Part shown: positions 53,668 through 61,367 of the stretch, in pieces
Position numbering within the stretch: the stretch's first letter is position 1
Layout of the letters: the number at the start of each line of letters is the position of its first letter
Origin: Brevibacterium renqingii
GTDB lineage: Bacteria > Actinomycetota > Actinomycetes > Actinomycetales > Brevibacteriaceae
DNA: 64,000 nucleotides
Assembly (NCBI RefSeq): GCF_017808105.1
Contig: NZ_JADBHF010000010.1
Location: 62,001-126,000, forward strand
Reading direction: 5' to 3'
Position numbers and translations under genes: made by a program
The notes under the pieces: model-generated
Seen by the model: only the letters and a program-made list of their open reading frames with translations
What the model was told of the DNA's origin: nothing
Database searches by the model: none

Positions 53668-53673
53668 ATTGTA
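53668..53673 (-). promoter_or_regulatory. -10 element of the pyr operon
   Basis: TACAAT on the minus strand, 52 bases before the pyrR ATG. It gives an mRNA leader of about 45 bases that includes the whole PyrR hairpin. It lies just after the nusB terminator. Confidence 0.6.
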
Positions 53674-53696
53674 GACCCGGCGTCGACGGCGCCGGT

Positions 53697-53723
53697 CGAC
53701 GGGTCCGAATTGCGGACCCGTCG
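53697..53723 (-). terminator. nusB terminator
   Basis: A perfect 10-bp stem CGACGGGTCC/GGACCCGTCG with a 7-base loop, starting 3 bases after the nusB stop. It isolates the pyr operon from efp-nusB. Confidence 0.75.
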
Positions 53724-53725
53724 AT

Positions 53726-54136
53726 TCAGATGAGCGTCGGCTTGACGTCAAGGATGCGGGAGAGCAGACCCGAGACGAAACCGGGTGAGTCGTCGGTGGA
53801 GAACTTGCGGGCCAGGGAGACGGCCTCGTCGATGGCGACCTTGTCGGGGACGTCCTCGTTGAACAGGATCTCCCAGGTGCCGATCTCGAGCAGCGACCGG
53901 TCGACCGCCGGCATCCGATCGAGAGTCCAGCCCTGCGCATAGGTGGAGATGATCTCGTCGATCTCCGCCTGCCTCGCAGTGATGCCTTCGACGATCTCGA
54001 CCGCGTATTCCTTCATCGGATAGTCGGGATCGTTCGATCGCATGGTGACGAGTTCGTCCATCGCGAGTCGGCGCTGCCCGGCTTCGAAGAGCAGCTCGAG
54101 AGCCCTGCGGCGGGCTCGGGTGCGTGCGGATGCCAC
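53726..54136 (-). CDS. nusB: Transcription antitermination factor NusB
   Basis: 136-residue all-helical protein that binds boxA RNA with NusE during rRNA synthesis. The N-terminus [19 protein letters not shown] and the C-terminal [18 protein letters not shown]-to-FVSGLL signature are clear. The GTG follows the efp stop directly. Confidence 0.96.
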   Translation of the reverse strand: MASARTRARRRALELLFEAGQRRLAMDELVTMRSNDPDYPMKEYAVEIVEGITARQAEIDEIISTYAQGWTLDRMPAVDRSLLEIGTWEILFNEDVPDKVAIDEAVSLARKFSTDDSPGFVSGLLSRILDVKPTLI

Positions 54137-54697
54137 TTACTTGACGCGGCCGAGGTAGTCGCCGCTGCGAGTGTCGACCTTGACCTTGGTGCCCTCTTCG
54201 AGGAACAGGGGAACCTGGATCTCATAGCCGGTCTCGAGCGTCGCCGGCTTCGAGCCGCCGGTCGAACGATCGCCTTGGAGGCCGGGATCGGTCTGGGCGA
54301 TGGTCAGCTCGACCGAGGGCGGCAGCTCCACGGACAGCGGAGTGCCCTCATGGAAGGAGACCTGCAGCTGCTGGTTCTCGAGCATGTAGTTCGCGGCATC
54401 GCCGACGAGCGCTGCGGAGATGTTGACCTGGTCGTAGTCCTCGGAGTCCATGAAGACGTAGTCGGTGCCGTCATGGTAGAGGTACTGCATATCGCGACGA
54501 TCGACGTTGGCGGTCTCGACCTTGGTTCCGGCGTTGAAGGTCTTGTCGATGATCTTGCCGGAGGTCACGCTCTTGAGCTTGGTGCGGACGAACGCCGGAC
54601 CCTTGCCGGGCTTGACGTGCTGGAACTCCAGCACCTGCCACAGCTGGTTGTCGAGGTTGAGCACGAGGCCGTTCTTCAGGTCGTTGGTTGTCGCCAC
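54137..54697 (-). CDS. efp: Translation elongation factor P
   Basis: 186 residues from the GTG at 54697 (AAGGA 8 bases upstream). Three beta-barrel domains. The tip loop carrying the peptidyl-transferase-reaching Lys is KPGKGPAF (about residue 30). It relieves stalling at polyproline. A TAGAAT box about 107 bases upstream is the likely promoter. Confidence 0.97.
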   Translation of the reverse strand: MATTNDLKNGLVLNLDNQLWQVLEFQHVKPGKGPAFVRTKLKSVTSGKIIDKTFNAGTKVETANVDRRDMQYLYHDGTDYVFMDSEDYDQVNISAALVGDAANYMLENQQLQVSFHEGTPLSVELPPSVELTIAQTDPGLQGDRSTGGSKPATLETGYEIQVPLFLEEGTKVKVDTRSGDYLGRVK

Positions 54698-54803
54698 TAA
54701 TTCGTCCTTCTTCGCTTCAGTCCTGAGCACCGACCGGTGATCGCAGTCGGCAGGCGCGATCCGGGCACCCATGCTGATGGGTCGACGAATGCGCCACTGA
54801 GCA

Positions 54804-54809
54804 ATTCTA
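54804..54809 (-). promoter_or_regulatory. -10 element of efp-nusB
   Basis: TAGAAT on the minus strand, giving a leader of about 100 bases. The three CAGCCGAGG repeats lie about 50-120 bases upstream of it. Confidence 0.5.
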
Positions 54810-54856
54810 GCAAGCCCGGACCTCCGCTTCCATCCGAGGCCACGCGCAGGCGGGCG

Positions 54857-54930
54857 CAGCCGAGGTCGAAGCGCGGCGGCGAGGACTCAGCCGAGGCCGG
54901 ACCTCGCCGATGGGCTCTCAGCCGAGGTCG
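54857..54930. repeat. Three 12-bp direct repeats at exact 31-bp spacing
   Basis: CAGCCGAGGYCG starts at 54857, 54888 and 54919. The third copy includes the aroB stop codon. Between copies the sequence is only loosely alike. The spacing is close to three helical turns, placing the copies on one face of the DNA upstream of the efp -10. Confidence 0.65.
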
Positions 54931-56033
54931 GTGCGCAGCGCGACCGTCGGCGAGGTCTCACCGATCTCCTGATAAGCGGTGTGCAGGATCGAGGCATCGG
55001 GGATCTCGACGGTGGACGGTTCGCCGATATCGGACAGCAGCACCATCCGCAGCATCGACCCGCGGGCCTTCTTGTCCCGCTTCATCGTCTCCAGCAGCTG
55101 CGGCCACACGTCCGAACGGTATCCGGTGGGCAGACCGAGCTTGCTCAGCAGCTCCCGATGCAGGTCGACGGTCTCGAACGGCAGGTTCTTGATCATGGAG
55201 GCCACCTCTGCCGCGAAGACCATGCCCACGGAGACCGCGGCTCCATGCCGCCACTGGTAGCGCTCCTTGTGTTCGATCGCATGGGCCAGCGTGTGCCCGT
55301 AGTTGAGGATCTCGCGCCGCCCGGACTCCTCGAAGTCCTCGGAAACGACTTCGGCCTTGACCCGGATGGAGCGCTCGATCAGCTCCCGGAGCACGGGCCC
55401 CTGGACGTCTCCGATCTCGTCCTTGGTATGGGCGGCCACGAGGTCGAGGATGCCGCGATCGGCGATGAAACCGGTCTTGACCACCTCGGCGAGGCCGGTG
55501 AAGAGTTCGTTCTGCGGCAGGGTGGCCAGAGTGTCGAGATCGACGAGCACTCCTGCGGGGGCGTGGAAGGAGCCGACGAGGTTCTTGCCTTCGGCGGTGT
55601 TGATGCCGGTCTTGCCGCCGACGGCCGCGTCGACCATGCCGAGGACGGTCGTGGGGATGTGGATGACCCGGATGCCGCGCAGCCAGGTGGCGGCGACGAA
55701 TCCGCCGAGGTCGCTCACGGCGCCTCCGCCCACAGTCACGATGGCATCGGTGCGGGTGAAATCGGACTGGCCGAGGACCTGCCAGCAGAAGGCGGCCACC
55801 TGGACGTGCTTGGCCTCTTCGGCGTCGGGGATCTCGGCGGCAACAGCCTCGAGCCCCGCCGCCGAGAGGTCGTCGCGGACCGTTTCACCCGTGGTCCGCA
55901 GGGCACGCGGGTGAATCACGAGCACCTTCTCGACGCGGTTTCCGAGGAGCTCGGGCAGTTCGCCCATCAGCCCCTGGCCGACGAGGACCGGGTAGGTCCC
56001 GCCGGCGTCGACATTGATGCGTGTGAAGCTCAT
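54918..56033 (-). CDS. aroB: 3-dehydroquinate synthase
   Basis: 371 residues from the ATG at 56033. NAD-dependent second step of the shikimate pathway. GGGAVSDLGGFVAAT, GMVDAAVGGKTGIN and the zinc ligands in LNYGHTLAHAIEH are present. The open frame extends 55 codons further without an RBS. It is separated from aroK by 161 bases, unlike the tight aroC-aroK junction. Confidence 0.97.
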   Translation of the reverse strand: MSFTRINVDAGGTYPVLVGQGLMGELPELLGNRVEKVLVIHPRALRTTGETVRDDLSAAGLEAVAAEIPDAEEAKHVQVAAFCWQVLGQSDFTRTDAIVTVGGGAVSDLGGFVAATWLRGIRVIHIPTTVLGMVDAAVGGKTGINTAEGKNLVGSFHAPAGVLVDLDTLATLPQNELFTGLAEVVKTGFIADRGILDLVAAHTKDEIGDVQGPVLRELIERSIRVKAEVVSEDFEESGRREILNYGHTLAHAIEHKERYQWRHGAAVSVGMVFAAEVASMIKNLPFETVDLHRELLSKLGLPTGYRSDVWPQLLETMKRDKKARGSMLRMVLLSDIGEPSTVEIPDASILHTAYQEIGETSPTVALRTDLG

Positions 56034-56070
56034 TCGTCCGTCTTCCTGATCGTCCATCGTCCTATCGGCA

Positions 56071-56125
56071 CGGTGCAAGCCTCCTCGGCGCTGCACCGTC
56101 CGGGCGCGGGTGCCGAGGCGGCACC
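56071..56125 (-). terminator. Two hairpins in the aroK-aroB gap
   Basis: CGGTGCA/TGCACCG (56071-56098, 14-base loop) and GGTGCC/GGCACC (56109-56125, 5-base loop). They may attenuate aroK read-through; aroB may have its own promoter in the remaining sequence. Confidence 0.4.
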
Positions 56126-56194
56126 GGCCCCGACCCAGCCTAGCCCTCAGTGGTCCGCGGCGGCCACACGGCTGCTGCTGTGGGCAGGAGCGTC

Positions 56195-56833
56195 TCACCG
56201 TCCGCCATCGGTGCCGTCCTCGTCGAGATGGGCGTACTTCGCATACTCCTCGGCCCGCTGCAGACCGGTGAGGACGTCGACGACCCGGTTGACCACCGTC
56301 GACGGCGGCGAATTCGAGGCCTGCACGCGGAAGGTCGCGACCTGCTGGTAGAGCGGTTCGCGTTCGCGGACCAGAGCCTGCCAGTTCTCCACCGCGGTTC
56401 CGGCGCCGCGCAGGAGCGGACGGTGCGGGGCATTGAGCCGCTGGGCGACGGTGTCGACGTCGATGTCGATGTGCACGACCTTGATCGCCGGGTGTCGCAG
56501 CTGAGCTCGGGTGCCGGGGTTGAGGATCGCTCCCCCGCCCAAGGACACGATGCCCGGGCGGTCGAGGAGGCGCCGCAGCGCCTTGCGCACGACTTCGCGT
56601 TCGAGGCGTCGGAAGTGGTCCTCACCGCGTTCGACGAAGATCTCGGCGATGACTCCGTACTGGTCCACGATATTGGCGTCGGTGTCGATCAGCGGCAGCC
56701 CGAGGCGGTCGGCCAGCAGCCGCCCGATCGTCGACTTCCCGGCCGCAGGCGGGCCGGACAGCACGATGCGCGAGAGCGCGGCGGGGACCGGTTCCAGTGG
56801 CGGAACCGGTTTCGGGATCGGGGGCTGGTTCAT
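56195..56833 (-). CDS. aroK: Shikimate kinase
   Basis: 212 residues. Walker [16 protein letters not shown], the shikimate-binding DTDANI, and GGGAI are visible. The N-terminal 20 residues are Pro-rich and extra to the core; the C-terminal 40 are also an extension. The ATG overlaps the aroC stop (ATGA). Confidence 0.96.
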   Translation of the reverse strand: MNQPPIPKPVPPLEPVPAALSRIVLSGPPAAGKSTIGRLLADRLGLPLIDTDANIVDQYGVIAEIFVERGEDHFRRLEREVVRKALRRLLDRPGIVSLGGGAILNPGTRAQLRHPAIKVVHIDIDVDTVAQRLNAPHRPLLRGAGTAVENWQALVREREPLYQQVATFRVQASNSPPSTVVNRVVDVLTGLQRAEEYAKYAHLDEDGTDGGR

Positions 56834-58029
56834 CGTCCGATGCGGAGATTCTCCGGAATGGCCGCGACATAGGCGTCCAGGTTCCGTTTCGTCTCGGCGA
56901 CCGAGTCACCGCCGAACTTCTCGACCACGGCCTCGGCGAGGACGAGTCCGACCATCGCCTCGGCGACGACACCGGCGGCCGGGACCGCGCAGACGTCGGA
57001 GCGCTGGTGGTTCGCCTTCGCGGACTCCCCGGTGCTCACATCGACGGTCGACAGAGCGCGCGGGACCGTGGCGATCGGCTTCATGCCGGCCCGCACACGC
57101 AGCGGTCCCCCGGTGCTCATGCCGCCCTCGGTGCCGCCGGCGCGATTGCTCGTGCGCCGGAACCCGTCGGGCCCGACTTCGAGTTCGTCATGGGCTCTGG
57201 ATCCCGGTCGCTTCGTGGTGAGGAAGCCGTCGCCGACCTCGACGCCCTTGATCGCCTGGATGCCCATGAGGGCTCCGGCGAGGCGGGAGTCGAGGCGACG
57301 GTCCCAGTGCACATGCGAGCCGAGTCCGGGCGGAAGGCCGTAGGCGAGGACTTCGACGACGCCGCCGAGGGTGTCGCCCGCCTTCTTCGCGGTGTCGATC
57401 TCGGCGACCATGGCCGCCGACAGCTCCGTGTCGAAGCAGCGGACGGGGTCGGCGTCGAGTGCCGCCACGTCAGCGGCAGTGGGCAGTTCGGGCTCGGCCT
57501 CGCTGCCGTGCTCGGCCGTGCCGATCGCGACGGTGTGAGAGACGAGCGAAATGCCGAGTTCACCGAGGAACTTCGCCGCCACGGTGCCCAGAGCCACGCG
57601 CATCGCGGTCTCGCGCGCCGAGGCGCGTTCGAGCACGGGCCGGGCCTCGTCGAAGCCGTACTTCTGCATGCCGACGATGTCCGCATGTCCCGGGCGGGGC
57701 CGGGTCAGCGGGGCGTTGCGCGCCAGGCCCTCGAGTTCGCCTTCGTCGACGGGGTCCGCGCTCATCACGGATTCCCATTTCGGCCATTCGGTGTTGCCGA
57801 CCTCGATGGCCACGGGTGAGCCCAGGGTCTCGCCGTGGCGGACTCCGCCGAGGAGCCTCACCTCGTCGGCTTCGAACTTCATCCGCGACCCGCGCCCGTA
57901 GCCGAGTCGGCGGCGAGCCAGGCTCGCTCGAATGTCGTCCCTGGTGATCGGTACATGGGCGGGAAGCCCCTCAATGATCCCGGTCAGCGCCTCGCCGTGG
58001 GATTCGCCTGCAGTCAGCCATCTCAACAT
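56830..58029 (-). CDS. aroC: Chorismate synthase
   Basis: 399 residues, FMN-dependent last step of the shikimate pathway. Signatures are [32 protein letters not shown] and [26 protein letters not shown] split over the N-terminal third. The ATG at 58029 sits 7 bases after TAGAAT. Confidence 0.98.
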   Translation of the reverse strand: MLRWLTAGESHGEALTGIIEGLPAHVPITRDDIRASLARRRLGYGRGSRMKFEADEVRLLGGVRHGETLGSPVAIEVGNTEWPKWESVMSADPVDEGELEGLARNAPLTRPRPGHADIVGMQKYGFDEARPVLERASARETAMRVALGTVAAKFLGELGISLVSHTVAIGTAEHGSEAEPELPTAADVAALDADPVRCFDTELSAAMVAEIDTAKKAGDTLGGVVEVLAYGLPPGLGSHVHWDRRLDSRLAGALMGIQAIKGVEVGDGFLTTKRPGSRAHDELEVGPDGFRRTSNRAGGTEGGMSTGGPLRVRAGMKPIATVPRALSTVDVSTGESAKANHQRSDVCAVPAAGVVAEAMVGLVLAEAVVEKFGGDSVAETKRNLDAYVAAIPENLRIGR

Positions 58030-58036
58030 TCCACCG

Positions 58037-58042
58037 ATTCTA
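58037..58042 (-). promoter_or_regulatory. -10 element of aroC, overlapping the upstream stop codon
   Basis: TAGAAT, 7 bases, ATG. Its first three bases are the TAG stop of the prepilin-peptidase gene. Confidence 0.5.
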
Positions 58043-58813
58043 CAAAACGAATGGGGCGAGCACGGACCCGAGCCACATTCCGGATAGCATCGCCGGTCCG
58101 AAGGCGATCGTCACCCCGCGCAGGCGACGGGCCCGGATCGCTTCGATGAGCGCCCATACGCAGGAGACGAGCATCATCGCCACGAGGACCGGCGCTGCGG
58201 CCCAGGGGTGGAAGAGCGCAGCCGTGGAGAAGACGACGAAGGCGAGTTTGACGTCGCCGAGGCCCATCGTCCGGGCTCCCAGCACGCGACCGAGCAGATG
58301 CAGCCCGGCGAAAGCGAGGACAGCGATCGTACCGGCGATGAGCGCAAGGGACCAGCCGGGCCAGCGGCCGAGGACGGAGGCGAGAGCTGCGACGCCGAAG
58401 CAGACTCCGATGAGCGGCCAGACGATCCGATCGGGCAGCCGGCGCAGAAGCACATCGGCCCGGATGAGGAACGGCGTCGCTCCGGCGACCGTTCCGAGGA
58501 CGAGCGCGAGGCCGATGTGGTCGACCGGGCCGCTCGAGCCGGAGACGATGCCGACCGCGGCCGGAGACGCCGTCGGCGCCGGGCCGGTCGGACCGGCGGT
58601 GCCGACCGGGAAGAGCAGTCCCGCCGCCGCGGCGATGGCGATGCCGGTGACCACGGGGCGGACTGCGCCGGGTGCGCAACCGCGAGCGAATGCGGCGGCC
58701 TGCCCGTCGTCGGCGATCCAGGTCCGGGACGTGCGGGAGAGGACGAGTCCCGTGGCCAGGGCGATGAGCACCGTCAGGACGATGACCATCCCGTGCAGCA
58801 TCCCCGTCACCAC
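58040..58813 (-). CDS. A24-family prepilin peptidase-like protein
   Basis: 257 residues, about seven helices. The two catalytic Asp motifs of type IV prepilin peptidases are present: [12 protein letters not shown] (near 130) and [13 protein letters not shown] (near 190). The N-terminal cytoplasmic methylase domain of PilD is absent, so it is the short, TadV-like class. No pilin gene is in the window. It lies between aroE and aroC, as in several Micrococcales. Confidence 0.85.
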   Translation of the reverse strand: MVTGMLHGMVIVLTVLIALATGLVLSRTSRTWIADDGQAAAFARGCAPGAVRPVVTGIAIAAAAGLLFPVGTAGPTGPAPTASPAAVGIVSGSSGPVDHIGLALVLGTVAGATPFLIRADVLLRRLPDRIVWPLIGVCFGVAALASVLGRWPGWSLALIAGTIAVLAFAGLHLLGRVLGARTMGLGDVKLAFVVFSTAALFHPWAAAPVLVAMMLVSCVWALIEAIRARRLRGVTIAFGPAMLSGMWLGSVLAPFVL

Positions 58814-58825
58814 CGCGTCCTGCGA

Positions 58826-59755
58826 TCAGTCGCCGGACTCGGAGCCGGGGTGGTCGAGGGCGGCGTACATGGCCGTGCTGATCCGCTCGCGCAGCTCATC
58901 GCCGCTCATCGTCTCAGGCGGCATCTCCGAGTTCGGGGAACCCGTCGCTGCCCGCGCGGCGGTCAGGAACATCTCGAATTGGGCGACGGCCTGCTCGACG
59001 AGCATCGCCGTGCCCTCGACCGGACGCAGACCGTGCGCGGCGGCTGCGGCGAGGAACGCCGAGTCCTGCGCATAGGCGACGTCGAGGGCGACCCGGACGG
59101 GGGCGTCGCCGGCGGTGGAGGAATCGTCCCAGCGCAGCTCGGGAGCCGCCTCGGCGGGCAGGGTGGAGATGACGAGTGCCGACTCAGGGATCCTCTCCAG
59201 CGGTGCCGTCGATGCAGTGATGCCGAGCCGGTCGGCGAGTTCGAGGACCCGACGGGCACGGTCGGGGCTGCGGACGAGGAAGTCGACGTGGCCGATGCCG
59301 AGTTCGCGGCAGGCCACGAGCGCCGAGGCGGCAGTGGCTCCGGCGCCGAGGATCGTCGCCCGTGAGGCCTGCAGACTCGCCGGCTCTCCGGGAGCGCGGG
59401 CCGCCAGGTGCGGGGCGATCGCGCGCACGATCCCGCGCACGTCCGTGTTCGCGACCTGCACCTGCTCCCCCGTGCGCACGAGCGTGTTGCCGGCGCCGGT
59501 GAGCTCCGCCGTGTCCTCGATCGTCCAGCCGCGTGCGTCGGCGAGGTCGACCAACCGGTCCTTCAGCGGCATGGTCAGCGAGAAACCGGTGTGTGCGGGG
59601 TGGTCGTCGAGGAAGGTCTCGAGCTCATCGGCCCCGAGGTCGACGCGGGAGTATTCGCTCGTGTCCAGGCCGAGGGCCGCGAACGCGCAGCGGTGCAGCA
59701 GCGGTGACTTCGAATGGGCGATCGGCCGCCCGAGCACTGCGGCGAGGATCCTCAT
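58826..59755 (-). CDS. aroE: Shikimate dehydrogenase
   Basis: 309 residues. Substrate site: GRPIAHSKSPLLH, TMPLKD with the catalytic Lys, and NTDVRG with the Asp. The NADP domain has the glycine loop ILGAGATAASAL. The ATG overlaps the mltG stop (ATGA). Confidence 0.95.
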   Translation of the reverse strand: MRILAAVLGRPIAHSKSPLLHRCAFAALGLDTSEYSRVDLGADELETFLDDHPAHTGFSLTMPLKDRLVDLADARGWTIEDTAELTGAGNTLVRTGEQVQVANTDVRGIVRAIAPHLAARAPGEPASLQASRATILGAGATAASALVACRELGIGHVDFLVRSPDRARRVLELADRLGITASTAPLERIPESALVISTLPAEAAPELRWDDSSTAGDAPVRVALDVAYAQDSAFLAAAAAHGLRPVEGTAMLVEQAVAQFEMFLTAARAATGSPNSEMPPETMSGDELRERISTAMYAALDHPGSESGD

Positions 59756-60894
59756 CCCTCACCACTGTCCTCGCTGTGCTCCTTGAGCCATCTGCGGTAG
59801 ATCTCGACGTTCTTCTTGTGCTCGGCGTACGTGTCCGCGAACTTCGTCTCACCCGTGTCGGGGTTCGTGGCCACGAAGAACTGCCAGTCGCCCTTCGTCG
59901 GGTCGAGCGCGGCGTCCACGGCACCGGAGCTCGGGGCGTTGATCGGGCCGGGAGGCAGTCCCTTCTTCTTGTACGTGTTGTACGGAGAATCCGACTGACG
60001 TTCCTTCTTCGTCGTCGTCAGATCCGAACGGGCTCCGTGGATATAGGCCACGGTGGCATCGGACTGCAGCAGTCCGCCGGTCTTCGAATGGTCGGAGATC
60101 CGGTTGAGGAAGACCCGGGCGACCTTCTTGCGCACCTCTTCGTCCCCTGGGGACTCCTTCTCCACGAGGCTGGCCAGGGTGAGAACACGATTGGCGTCCT
60201 TGTCCTCGATGCCCTTCTCGTCGAGTTCGCTCGCGGTCTTGTCGACCATCTCCTGGACGACTTGCTCGGCGGTCTTCGTCTTGTCGAGGTCGTAGGTCGC
60301 CGGGTAGAGATAGCCCTCGAGGCTCGGTGCCTCGATCTCGAGTCCGTAGTCCTTCGGCGTCTTGTCGTCGATGGCCTTGTCGACCTCGTCGGCGTTCATT
60401 CCCGATTCGATCATGATCGATTTGATCTCTTCGACCTGTTTGCCCTCGGCGATGGTGATCTTCGGCGGCGCGATCGGGTTGATGAGCGCTTCGACCGCGG
60501 CCTCCGAGCTCATCTTCTCCCGCATCGTCCAGGTTCCCGCTTGGATGGTCGCGTCACGGCGTTCGACTTCGTCGAGGAAGGGTTCGGAGTTCATGATCAC
60601 GCCCTCTTCGACCAGCTGGTTGGCCACGGTGCGTGCGGAGGACCCGGGGGCGATCTCGATCGACACCTCATCGGTGCCCTTCCCCTCGTAGTCGCCTTTC
60701 GGGCCGAAGAGGTCGTCGAACACGCCGCCGGCGGCCCTGACACCGAAGAATCCCCCGATGCCGAAGACGAGGACGCAGATGACCACGATCGTCGTGGTGC
60801 GTCGCCTGCGCATCATCCGACGCCGCTTCTTCTCTCGGATCTCCGACCGGGTCAGGCCCTCGTCTGCCGAGAACTCACCTGGGAACGGGCTCAT
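59752..60894 (-). CDS. mltG: Endolytic murein transglycosylase MltG
   Basis: 380 residues. A basic cytoplasmic tail and one helix (TTIVVICVLVFGIGGFFG, about 34-51) anchor it. The LysM-like and YceG catalytic parts follow, with the catalytic Glu in LASLVEKESPGDEE and the YNTYKKKGLPPGPI signature. It cleaves nascent glycan strands and limits their length. ATGA overlap with ruvX. Confidence 0.96.
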   Translation of the reverse strand: MSPFPGEFSADEGLTRSEIREKKRRRMMRRRRTTTIVVICVLVFGIGGFFGVRAAGGVFDDLFGPKGDYEGKGTDEVSIEIAPGSSARTVANQLVEEGVIMNSEPFLDEVERRDATIQAGTWTMREKMSSEAAVEALINPIAPPKITIAEGKQVEEIKSIMIESGMNADEVDKAIDDKTPKDYGLEIEAPSLEGYLYPATYDLDKTKTAEQVVQEMVDKTASELDEKGIEDKDANRVLTLASLVEKESPGDEEVRKKVARVFLNRISDHSKTGGLLQSDATVAYIHGARSDLTTTKKERQSDSPYNTYKKKGLPPGPINAPSSGAVDAALDPTKGDWQFFVATNPDTGETKFADTYAEHKKNVEIYRRWLKEHSEDSGEG

Positions 60895-61367
60895 TGCTCA
60901 CTCTCCTCGTCGGGCATCTCGCGTCCGGCGGGGGCACCGGTGTTGTGTTCGAACTCGAGGGCGTTCTGCAGGATGATCACGGCCGCCTGGGCGTCGACGA
61001 TCTCTCGGCGCTGGCGCGACGTTTTCCCGGCCGCAGCCAGGGCGTGGTGGGCTTCGACGGTCGTGAAGCGTTCGTCGATCAGTCGGATGGGGGCGCCGGT
61101 CGCCTCGGCGATCGCGCGCGCGAAACTCAGCGCCGAGGCGGCCGCGGCCCGGGCGGCCCCGTCGAGGGACTTCGGGTCCCCCACGAGGATCTCGATGGGT
61201 TCGTACTCCGCGACGATCTCGCGCAGCTGCTTCAGTGCCGCCGGTTCGTCTTTGCGCCGCAACACGGTCAGCGGGGTCGCGAGGATGCCGTCGGGGTCGC
61301 TGGCTGCGACCCCGATCCGCACCGCACCGATGTCGAGGCCCAGACGGCGACCTCGGCGGAAACTCAC
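60891..61367 (-). CDS. ruvX: Holliday junction resolvase-like RuvX (YqgF)
   Basis: 158 residues, RNase H fold. The acidic residues are in GLDIGAVRIGVAASD, LIDERFTT and EIVDAQAAVIIL. It is linked to 16S rRNA 5' processing or junction resolution. The GTG overlaps the alaS stop (GTGA), the usual alaS-ruvX-mltG-aroE order. Confidence 0.95.
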   Translation of the reverse strand: MSFRRGRRLGLDIGAVRIGVAASDPDGILATPLTVLRRKDEPAALKQLREIVAEYEPIEILVGDPKSLDGAARAAAASALSFARAIAEATGAPIRLIDERFTTVEAHHALAAAGKTSRQRREIVDAQAAVIILQNALEFEHNTGAPAGREMPDEESEQ

